Shown here piece after piece: positions 1 to 6,241 of a DNA stretch of 6,509 nt. The DNA is from an uncultured Pseudomonadota bacterium (lineage in GTDB: Bacteria; Myxococcota_A; UBA796; GCA-2862545). The translations under genes and the position numbers were made by a program. The DNA lies in the NCBI GenBank assembly GCA_937891875.1, contig CALATR010000821.1, positions 1 through 6,509 on the forward strand, read 5' to 3'. The first letter of the stretch is position 1, and each line of letters begins with the position of its first letter. The notes beneath the pieces are model-generated. The model ran no database searches and had not been told where the DNA came from. It was given only the letters and a program-made list of their open reading frames with translations.

Positions 1-598
1 TCCAGTCTTCGCCGGCACCCAGGGCGGCGGGGAGAGGGTCGGCGCTGACGGTCCATCCGTCGGGCAACTCGAGCCGCAGGTCGGTGAGCTCGAGGGCGTG
101 CTCGCCGCGGAAGTCGAGTGCGGTGTCCAGGCGCATGGCGCACCCGCGCGGCAGCTGGAGCCGGCTGGGCGTGAGGAGCGGCCGGAGTCGGCTGAGACCA
201 GCAGCCAGGCGCACCCGGACGATGGGCTGGTCCTGCTCCTCGAACCAGACGTCCACGGTGGTCCTGCCGAGGGGCTCTACCACGGTAGGAACCACCTCCA
301 CCTCGGTCGAGGCGCCGGCGGGGATCCGCAAGGTGCTCGGACGCAGCACCACGGCGCGCCTGCCGGCCACCAGCTCGGAGGTGAGCGTGCCGTCCACCGC
401 GTGGCTGCAGGTGTTCCGCAGCGTGAGCGGCACGGTCAGCACCCCCCCGGCCTCCAGCGGCACCGCCCCCAGGTCCAGCTCGGGGGTATCGGCAACCACG
501 CAGTCGTAGGCGACCCCGTCTGCCAGGTCAGCCGGTGGGAGCGCCTCCCAGCCCGCTCCTCCGCATCCCAGCCCCACCAGGACCACTGCGACCCGCAT
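1..598 (-). CDS. Probable lipoprotein with Ig-like (ASH/Hydin-type) domains, C-terminus outside window
   Basis: The gene runs off the left edge; 199 codons are visible. The ATG is chosen because it has a good ribosome site (GGGAGGG) three bases upstream and is followed by a short export signal: M-R, then a hydrophobic run VAVVLVGLG, then Cys12 followed by GG. The -3 residue before Cys12 is Gly, so the lipobox is not canonical; a type I signal peptide is the alternative. Residues about 38-132 look like one beta-sandwich: a PELDLG start, a middle strand VPLTLRNTCSH, an IPAGASTEVEV strand, and a closing VRVRLAAG. This pattern is that of the ASPM-SPD-2-Hydin / choice-of-anchor class. A second similar domain seems to begin near residue 143. 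Cys33, Cys64 and Cys153 could form disulfides outside the cytoplasm. No enzyme motif is seen. It lies 60 bases beyond the groEL terminator on the same strand, so it is probably a separate transcript. The function is unknown; an envelope or surface structural role is inferred. Confidence 0.72.
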   Translation of the reverse strand, partial: MRVAVVLVGLGCGGAGWEALPPADLADGVAYDCVVADTPELDLGAVPLEAGGVLTVPLTLRNTCSHAVDGTLTSELVAGRRAVVLRPSTLRIPAGASTEVEVVPTVVEPLGRTTVDVWFEEQDQPIVRVRLAAGLSRLRPLLTPSRLQLPRGCAMRLDTALDFRGEHALELTDLRLELPDGWTVSADPLPAALGAGEDW

Positions 599-657
599 CC
601 GCCCTCCCGTGCATCAAGGTGCCCGGAAACTGGGGAACGTTCAAGGGCCTGAGCAGG

Positions 658-689
658 AGACCCCGCCGGGCCGAAGCCGGGCGGGGTCT
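658..689 (-). terminator. groEL transcription terminator hairpin
   Basis: A perfect 10-base-pair stem (AGACCCCGCC with GGCGGGGTCT) encloses one mismatch and a 3-base-pair GGC/GCC inner stem. Read on the minus strand the loop is TTCG closed by C-G, the extra-stable UUCG tetraloop; read on the plus strand it would be CGAA. This supports function in minus-strand RNA. It sits 21 bases after the groEL stop codon. No T-run follows, which is common for terminators in very GC-rich genomes. Confidence 0.8.
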
Positions 690-710
690 GCGAGAGCGTG
701 CTTGGGAGGC

Positions 711-2363
<1,653 letters not shown>

Positions 2364-2380
2364 GTCTTCTCCAGATTCAC

Positions 2381-2405
2381 GCACGCGCGCTCACGGCACG
2401 CGTGC
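2381..2405 (-). promoter_or_regulatory. Hairpin in the groEL leader, upstream of its ribosome site
   Basis: GCACGCG (2381-2387) and CGCGTGC (2399-2405) form a perfect 7-base-pair stem with an 11-base loop; the right arm is itself part of a 10-base palindrome (2396-2405). In minus-strand RNA it lies about 9 bases before the groEL ribosome site GGAGAAG. It could protect a processed groEL message 5' end or tune its translation. This is only a structural observation, and chance hairpins are common at this GC content. Confidence 0.3.
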
Positions 2406-2472
2406 TCGGAAGGGGGATGTGGGGAGGACGCGACCCGCGGGCGCGCCTCGGGGGTGGCCCGCGGTGACCGAC

Positions 2473-2499
2473 CGACCCGGCGGGCCGGCGGTCGGGTCG
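2473..2499 (-). promoter_or_regulatory. Hairpin just after the groES stop codon
   Basis: CGACCCGGC (2473-2481) and GTCGGGTCG (2491-2499) form a nine-pair stem, one pair being a wobble, with a 9-base loop. It begins seven bases after the groES stop on the minus strand. No T-run follows. Because groEL must be expressed with groES, a partial terminator or RNA-processing and stability hairpin is more likely than full termination. This is inferred. Confidence 0.4.
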
Positions 2500-2505
2500 T
2501 TCCTG

Positions 2506-2796
2506 CTAGCTCTGCACGATGCCGAAGATCTCGCTCTCCTTGAGGATGAGGCGATCTTCACCATCGACCTTGATCTCGTTCCCGGCGTACTTGCCGAAGA
2601 GGACGCGATCGCCCTCCTTCACGACGAGCGCGCGGACCTCGCCCTTGTCGTTGACCCGTCCCTGACCGACGGCCAGGACGATGCCCTCGCTGGGCTTCTC
2701 CTTCGCCGACTCGGGAAGGAACAGCCCACCCTTGGACTTGGTCTCCTCCTCGACGCGCTTGACGAGGACACGGTCGTACAACGGCCGGACTTGCAT
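2506..2796 (-). CDS. groES: Co-chaperonin GroES (Hsp10)
   Basis: GroES is the seven-subunit lid that caps the GroEL cavity and is needed for ATP-driven folding in the cytoplasm. The protein is 96 residues, the usual family length. The start VRPLYDRVLVKR matches the first beta-strands of the family. The mobile loop is residues about 17-32, with GG-LFL at 23-27 in the position of the E. coli Ile-Val-Leu tripeptide that contacts GroEL. The roof loop segment GRVNDKGEV follows, then the barrel strands GDRVLFGKYAG and ILKESEIFGIVQ. The ATG at 2796 is preceded on the minus strand by AGAAGGA at good spacing. It is the first gene of the groES-groEL operon, transcribed from a promoter candidate about 110 bases upstream and divergent from the 3052-3633 gene. 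Confidence 0.98.
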   Translation of the reverse strand: MQVRPLYDRVLVKRVEEETKSKGGLFLPESAKEKPSEGIVLAVGQGRVNDKGEVRALVVKEGDRVLFGKYAGNEIKVDGEDRLILKESEIFGIVQS

Positions 2797-2849
2797 TGGA
2801 CCATCCTTCTTGCAGGTTGTCCCGCACCGCGTCTACGGTGTGGGTGTGT

Positions 2850-2868
2850 GGAACCTCACGGTGATTCC
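2850..2868. promoter_or_regulatory. Imperfect dyad in the groES leader
   Basis: GGAA and TTCC flank the short palindrome TCACGGTGA (2856-2864), with two extra bases on one side. It lies between the proposed groES promoter and the gene and shares the TCACG half-site with the dyads at 2919-2928 and 2943-2962. A protein-binding site is possible; the one-base centre excludes a simple RNA hairpin. Confidence 0.25.
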
Positions 2869-2906
2869 GAGTGGGGGCACGAAGCACCCCGACCTCCGGG
2901 ACGCGG

Positions 2907-2934
2907 TTCGTAGGCACCGGTCACGACCCGTCAA
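2907..2934 (-). promoter_or_regulatory. Candidate sigma-70 promoter of groES-groEL
   Basis: On the minus strand, TTGACG (2934-2929) is followed after a 16-base spacer by TACGAA (2912-2907). The -35 is five of six to consensus; the -10 matches three of six. Transcription would start near 2900, giving a leader of about 100 bases. The spacer contains the dyad GGTC-AC-GACC (2919-2928), where a bound repressor would cover the promoter. No clear sigma-32 type promoter was seen. Confidence 0.45.
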
Positions 2935-2942
2935 GCGCGGGG

Positions 2943-2962
2943 GTCACGTTTCGTCCCGTGAC
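2943..2962. promoter_or_regulatory. Perfect 6-bp dyad next to the groES promoter -35
   Basis: GTCACG (2943-2948) and CGTGAC (2957-2962) are perfect inverted arms around 8 bases. The site ends nine bases upstream of the proposed groES -35. GGTCACG also occurs at 2919-2925 inside the promoter spacer, 23 bases away, about two helical turns. It is in the divergent region and could act on either gene. It is not the CIRCE sequence (TTAGCACTC-N9-GAGTGCTAA) nor HAIR. Confidence 0.35.
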
Positions 2963-3051
2963 GTGAACGCACACAAGAGAAGTCGAAGTTGGACGCGTCG
3001 ATCCGATGGGCTGTGCATGCAGTCCACGGCGGCGACAGTCGAGGTGTGCAC

Positions 3052-3633
3052 ATGAACGAGAACCTGACCGCAGCAGACAACCTGTTCGACTACTTCCACG
3101 GCAAGGTCACGGACGCCCACGCCAGCGCCTCGCTGGACCTGTCCGACGACACCGTGCTGTACATCTCCCGCCTGCTGACCGAGCAGGCGCGCACGGATCG
3201 GCCCACCCTGCCGGAGCAGACCCTGGCGGAGCTGTTCGGTCGGGCCGCGCATGCCGCCCCGTCCGAGCAGATCGCCGCCTACCGCGAGCTCGGCGACCGC
3301 AGCCTCTACCTGCTGGGCTGCTTCGGCGAGAGCCTCGAGGGCACCCTGGTCGGCCCCTCCTACTACAAGGACATGGGGGCCGCGGCCTACTGGCGAGCCG
3401 ACCGCGCGCTGAAGCGCTGGTTCACCGATGCCTTCGGGCCGGTCTTCCGCGAGCTCGCCCTGTGCTTCGAGGACTGCGTCGAGCTGCTCGATCTCGTTCG
3501 ATCCCAGCACGACGAGGATCACCCGGACACCCTGCTGCGGCTCTTCGCCCGCTGGCGGGAGACCGGTTCGCCCGAGCTGGCCCGCAGGCTTCGCGCCCAC
3601 GGCGTCATCGTCGACGATCTGCGCCCAGCCTGA
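3052..3633 (+). CDS. Conserved protein of unknown function, divergent from groES
   Basis: The protein has 193 residues. The ATG at 3052 is chosen because GAGG lies eight bases upstream; an upstream TTG at 2989 would add 21 residues that look like non-coding translation. There is no signal peptide, membrane segment or known catalytic motif, so it is probably a soluble, mostly helical cytoplasmic protein. The most striking stretch is residues 77-113: YRELGDRSLYLLGCF, then LVGPSYYKDMG, then AAAYW. From memory this LGD-x-(S/A)L(Y/F)-x-x-G-F-F ... YY-x-x-MG-x-x-AY pattern occurs in uncharacterised proteins of delta- and gammaproteobacteria; I could not check this. Residues 116-150 look like amphipathic helices, and the C-terminus ends in GVIVDDLRPA. 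It is followed after 79 bases by rpoZ on the same strand, so it may be in the same transcript, although rpoZ has its own promoter candidate. No function is assigned. Confidence 0.88.
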   Translation: MNENLTAADNLFDYFHGKVTDAHASASLDLSDDTVLYISRLLTEQARTDRPTLPEQTLAELFGRAAHAAPSEQIAAYRELGDRSLYLLGCFGESLEGTLVGPSYYKDMGAAAYWRADRALKRWFTDAFGPVFRELALCFEDCVELLDLVRSQHDEDHPDTLLRLFARWRETGSPELARRLRAHGVIVDDLRPA

Positions 3634-3661
3634 TCCGACAGCAACGAGACCAGCGGTGACC

Positions 3662-3689
3662 TTGACGGGGACCGCCGCCCCCCTTAACG
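3662..3689 (+). promoter_or_regulatory. Weak candidate promoter of rpoZ
   Basis: TTGACG (3662-3667) and TTAACG (3684-3689) are separated by 16 bases. The -35 is good and has the same CTTGACGGG context as the groES candidate; the -10 is poor. It would place the start of transcription close to the rpoZ ribosome site. Read-through from the upstream gene is the alternative. Confidence 0.3.
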
Positions 3690-3712
3690 GCTGCGGGTTC
3701 AAGAGGTGGTGC

Positions 3713-4003
3713 ATGGCACGAATCACGGTGGAAGACTGTCTCGAGGTCGTCCCCAACCGCTTCTCGCTGGTCCTCGTGGCCGCAGAGCGGACGAAGCAGC
3801 TTCTGAAGGGCGCCCAGCCCCTGATCGAGCGTCCCGACGACAACAAGGAGGTCGTCATGGCCCTCCGCGAGGTCGCGGCCAACGCGTTCGAGATCGACGA
3901 CTCCGCGGTCATGGCCGAGGATCGCTGGATGCCGGAGCACCGCCGCACCTCCAATGACGTCGTCGACGATGACTTCGACGACGAGCTTCCGCCGGAAGCC
4001 TGA
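3713..4003 (+). CDS. rpoZ: DNA-directed RNA polymerase omega subunit
   Basis: Omega is the small RNA polymerase subunit that wraps the C-terminal tail of beta-prime and helps assemble the core enzyme. In proteobacteria it also forms part of one ppGpp-binding site. The protein has 96 residues. The family signature is clear: MARITVEDCLEVVPNRF at 1-17, LVLVAAERTKQL at 19-30, then PL at 36-37 and the helix DNKEVVMALREVAAN at 43-57. The C-terminal 20 residues are strongly acidic (DDDFDDELPPEA), as is common in omega proteins of this type. The ATG has AGAGG seven bases upstream. It is followed after 11 bases by a small gene on the same strand, so the two are probably co-transcribed. rpoZ is often found beside gmk and spoT, but neither is in this window. 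Confidence 0.95.
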   Translation: MARITVEDCLEVVPNRFSLVLVAAERTKQLLKGAQPLIERPDDNKEVVMALREVAANAFEIDDSAVMAEDRWMPEHRRTSNDVVDDDFDDELPPEA

Positions 4004-4014
4004 GGGAGACCGAC

Positions 4015-4194
4015 ATGATCCGCAAGGAATTCGACACCCGCGTCGTCAACTTCCACCTCCGCACCGGCAACGTCACGCCCGAGGAGTTCCAGGCCCACCT
4101 GGACGCCCTCCCGGACGACGCCAAGGAGGCGGTCGAGGTCCAGGTGAAGTTCGAGAACACCTGGGAGCGCCGTCAGGACGAGGACGAGGACTGA
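4015..4194 (+). CDS. Small acidic-tailed protein downstream of rpoZ (59 aa)
   Basis: This short gene encodes 59 residues: MIRKEFDTRVVNFHLRTGN, then VTPEEFQAHLDALPDDAKEA, then VEVQVKFENTWERRQDEDED. The start has GGGAG seven bases upstream, and the gene begins 11 bases after the rpoZ stop, so it is very likely in the rpoZ transcript. Codon third positions are almost all G or C, as in its neighbours, which supports real coding. No signal peptide or membrane segment is present. It should form two helices, with the TPEEFQAHLDALPDD segment as the core; I recall similar short proteins with a basic N-terminus and a (D/E)(Y/F)-x-x-x-L-x-x-LPD motif in deltaproteobacteria, unverified. The function is unknown. 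The highly acidic C-terminus echoes that of RpoZ, but a physical link with RNA polymerase is speculation. Confidence 0.8.
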   Translation: MIRKEFDTRVVNFHLRTGNVTPEEFQAHLDALPDDAKEAVEVQVKFENTWERRQDEDED

Positions 4195-4252
4195 GCCCTC
4201 CCCGGCGGAGGCCGACGCCGCCCGTCCGCGCGTGAGCGGAGGGTGACCGGCC

Positions 4253-4273
4253 CCCGCAACCGGACCGTGCGGG
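4253..4273 (+). terminator. Possible terminator hairpin after the rpoZ operon
   Basis: CCCGCA (4253-4258) and TGCGGG (4268-4273) form a perfect 6-base-pair stem with a 9-base loop. Two weaker hairpins precede it: GGCGG/CCGCC (4204-4222) and TCCGC/GCGGA (4225-4240). There is no T-run. The spacer to hutU is hairpin-rich, and which of these ends the transcript cannot be decided from sequence alone. Confidence 0.3.
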
Positions 4274-4290
4274 TGGCTCCCACGACTGGA

Positions 4291-4326
4291 CCAGCGGGCT
4301 AAGCCCCTGGGGTGACACCCCGGAGG
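4291..4326 (+). promoter_or_regulatory. Overlapping hairpins abutting the hutU ribosome site
   Basis: Hairpin A pairs CCAG-GGGC (4291-4299, one bulged C) with GCCC-CTGG (4303-4310) around a TAA loop. Hairpin B pairs GGGGT (4309-4313) with ACCCC (4317-4321) around GAC. They share bases 4309-4310, so they compete. Hairpin B ends directly at the hutU ribosome site GGAGG (4322-4326), which lies four bases before the ATG. This geometry could control translation, or GGTGACACC could be an operator. This is inferred. Confidence 0.3.
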
Positions 4327-4330
4327 CTGC

Positions 4331-6010
4331 ATGACCAAGAGCCCGACGTCCCAAGCCGCGCGCACCGTGCACGCCCCTCGTGGCACCGAGCTCCACTGCA
4401 AGGGCTGGGTGCAGGAGGCCGCGTGGCGCATGATCCAGCACAACCTGGATCCCGACGTCGCCGAGCGCCCCGAGGACCTCGTCGTGTACGGCGGAACCGG
4501 CAAGGCCGCCCGCGACTGGGAGAGCTTCGACCGCATCCTCGCCACCCTGCAGACGCTGGGTGACGACGAGACGCTCCTGGTCCAGTCGGGCAAGCCGGTC
4601 GCGGTGTTCCGCTCGCACCCGGACGCCCCCCGCGTCCTGATCGCGAACTCGAACCTGGTCGGCAAGTGGGCCACCTGGGACCACTTCCACGACCTCGAGA
4701 AGCGCGGCCTCATCATGTACGGCCAGATGACCGCGGGCTCGTGGATCTACATCGGCACCCAGGGGATCCTGCAGGGCACGTACGAGACCTTCGTCGCCGC
4801 GGGCCGCACCCACTTCGGCAGCTCGGATCTGTCCGGCCGGGTCGTGCTCACCGGCGGCCTCGGCGGCATGGGTGGCGCCCAGCCCCTGGCGGCGTCCATG
4901 GCCGGCGCTGTGTCCCTCAACATCGAGGTCGATCCCCACCGGGTCCAGCGCCGCCTGGAGACCCGCTACCTGGACGAGGTCGCCACCGACGTGGACGACG
5001 CCCTGGCCCGGGTCGCGAAGTACAAGACCTCCGGTGAGGGCAAGTCCATCGCGCTGGTCGGCAACTGCGCGGACGTACTTCCCGAGCTCCTCGACCGGGG
5101 GTTCGCCCCCGACCTCGTGACCGACCAGACCTCGGCCCACGATCCACTCGAAGGCTACGTTCCAGGCGGCATGTCCCTCGAAGAGGCCGAGGCGCTGCGG
5201 GCGTCGGATCCCGCCGCCTACACCAAGGCCAGCTACGCGAGCATGCGGACCCACGTCGAGGCGATGGTGGCCTTCGGCGAGCGCGGCGCCCACGTGTTCG
5301 ACTACGGCAACAACCTCCGCGCGGGCGCGTGCGAGGCCGGCTACCCCGATCCCTACCCCTTCCCCGGCTTCGTCCCGGCCTACATCCGGCCGCTCTTCTG
5401 CGAGGGCAAGGGGCCCTTCCGCTGGGTCGCACTGTCCGGGGATCCCGAGGACATCTACGAGACCGACCGCGCCCTGAAGGAGCTCTTCCCCGAGGACGAG
5501 GCGCTCATGCGCTGGCTCGACCTCGCCCAGGAGCGGGTGCAGTTCCAGGGCCTGCCCTCGCGGATCTGCTGGCTCGGCTACGGCGAGCGCGAGAAGGCCG
5601 GCCTGCTCTTCAACGAGCTGGTGCGGACCGGTCGGGTGAAGGCGCCGATCGTCATCGGCCGCGACCACCTGGACTGCGGCTCGGTCGCCTCCCCCAACCG
5701 GGAGACGGAGGCGATGAAGGACGGCAGTGACGCGATCGCCGACTGGCCGATCCTCAACGCGATGATCAACGCGGTCAACGGCGCCAGCTGGGTCAGCTTC
5801 CACCACGGGGGCGGCGTGGGCATGGGCTACTCGCTGCACGCGGGCATGGTGATTGTCGCAGATGGAACGGAAGAAGCGGCCGCGCGGCTGTCGCGGGTCC
5901 TGACCAGCGATCCAGGCATGGGCGTCGTCCGCCACGTGGACGCCGGGTACGACAAGGCGCTGGAGACGGCCCGTGAGCGCGGGGTGCAGATCCCCGGAGT
6001 GACGCGGTAG
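4331..6010 (+). CDS. hutU: Urocanate hydratase (urocanase)
   Basis: HutU converts urocanate plus water to 4-imidazolone-5-propionate, the second step of histidine degradation, using tightly bound NAD+ as an electrophile in the cytoplasm. The protein has 559 residues, the usual length. Landmarks: APRGTELHCKGW at 15-26, VYGGTGKAARDW at 52-63, TGGLGGMGGAQPLA at 174-187 with the GMG that binds NAD+, Glu199, Arg204, FDYGNNLR at 323-330 with Tyr325, and RICWLGYGER at 411-420. Cys413 corresponds by motif to the catalytic Cys410 of the Pseudomonas putida enzyme. RDHLDCGSVASPNRETEAM is at 444-462 and HHGGGVGMG at 491-499. No key residue is missing. The ATG follows GGAGG at a spacing of four. Neither hutH, hutI, hutG nor a hutC-type regulator lies within the window, so if an operon exists it is not adjacent: the left neighbour belongs to the rpoZ group and the right neighbour is a sigma factor. 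Confidence 0.98.
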   Translation: MTKSPTSQAARTVHAPRGTELHCKGWVQEAAWRMIQHNLDPDVAERPEDLVVYGGTGKAARDWESFDRILATLQTLGDDETLLVQSGKPVAVFRSHPDAPRVLIANSNLVGKWATWDHFHDLEKRGLIMYGQMTAGSWIYIGTQGILQGTYETFVAAGRTHFGSSDLSGRVVLTGGLGGMGGAQPLAASMAGAVSLNIEVDPHRVQRRLETRYLDEVATDVDDALARVAKYKTSGEGKSIALVGNCADVLPELLDRGFAPDLVTDQTSAHDPLEGYVPGGMSLEEAEALRASDPAAYTKASYASMRTHVEAMVAFGERGAHVFDYGNNLRAGACEAGYPDPYPFPGFVPAYIRPLFCEGKGPFRWVALSGDPEDIYETDRALKELFPEDEALMRWLDLAQERVQFQGLPSRICWLGYGEREKAGLLFNELVRTGRVKAPIVIGRDHLDCGSVASPNRETEAMKDGSDAIADWPILNAMINAVNGASWVSFHHGGGVGMGYSLHAGMVIVADGTEEAAARLSRVLTSDPGMGVVRHVDAGYDKALETARERGVQIPGVTR

Positions 6011-6017
6011 GTCCTCG

Positions 6018-6111
6018 TTCTTGGTTGTTGGTTCTTGGTTCTTGGTCCGCTGGCGCAGCGATGAGGTCCCGCGCGGGACGAACCCAACAACCAACCACCA
6101 ACAACCAACCA
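6018..6111. repeat. Inverted pair of heptamer tandem repeats with two internal hairpins
   Basis: The left arm (6018-6045) is four tandem heptamers: TTCTTGG, TTGTTGG, TTCTTGG, TTCTTGG. The right arm (6084-6111) is four heptamers on the other strand: CCAACAA, CCAACCA, CCAACAA, CCAACCA. The arms pair from 6021/6108 to 6045/6084 with a 12-base-pair perfect block (TTGGTTGTTGGT), then 6 and 4 pairs separated by three mismatches. Between them are two perfect hairpins, CGCTG-GCG-CAGCG (6048-6060) and GTCCCGCGCGGGAC (6066-6079). The whole can fold as a three-way junction. The left arm has no A and the right arm has only A and C, very unlike the flanking genes. It begins seven bases after the hutU stop. 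It may end the hutU transcript or be a dispersed repeat. Confidence 0.85.
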
Positions 6112-6155
6112 CCCTCTCCAAACGTCTCCCCACGTCACTGCCTGTCTCGACTCGG

Positions 6156-6179
6156 AAGGCCCCCGAAGGTGCGGGCCTT
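6156..6179 (+). terminator. Terminator-like hairpin before the sigma factor gene
   Basis: AAGGCCC (6156-6162) and GGGCCTT (6173-6179) form a perfect 7-base-pair stem with a 10-base loop. The A-rich left and T-ending right sides, followed by TTGTGCC, resemble bidirectional terminators of GC-rich genomes. It could end hutU transcription after the repeat or lie in the leader of the sigma factor gene. No convincing promoter was found between it and the gene at 6242. Confidence 0.5.
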
Positions 6180-6241
6180 GTGCCTCGTCGATGGGGTGTT
6201 CGGTGGATGCCCCGCCGGCGCCCGACCAACGGGGAGGAGAG

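Noticed and set aside
84..652. Plus-strand open frames opposite the lipoprotein gene
   Set aside because: They are low-complexity translations antisense to the minus-strand frame, which has a ribosome site, an export signal and beta-domain patterning.
2364..2384. Upstream GTG start for GroEL adding seven residues
   Set aside because: The ATG at 2363 gives the canonical MAAKDI start and has its own ribosome site located within the would-be extension.
2989..3051. Upstream TTG start for the 193-residue protein
   Set aside because: It has no ribosome site, and the added residues are unlike the rest; the ATG at 3052 has GAGG at good spacing.
2797..3051. CIRCE or HAIR heat-shock operator before groES
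   Set aside because: Neither TTAGCACTC-N9-GAGTGCTAA nor CTTGAGT-N7-ACTCAAG, nor a close variant, could be found by eye.
2944..4716. A 590-codon open frame on the minus strand across the unknown gene, rpoZ and the start of hutU
   Set aside because: It overlaps three plus-strand genes with good ribosome sites and crosses their spacers; composition is arginine- and serine-rich as in out-of-frame translation.
6018..6111. CRISPR array or phage attachment site
   Set aside because: The repeat units are 7 bases and contiguous with no spacers, and no cas, integrase or tRNA gene is present.
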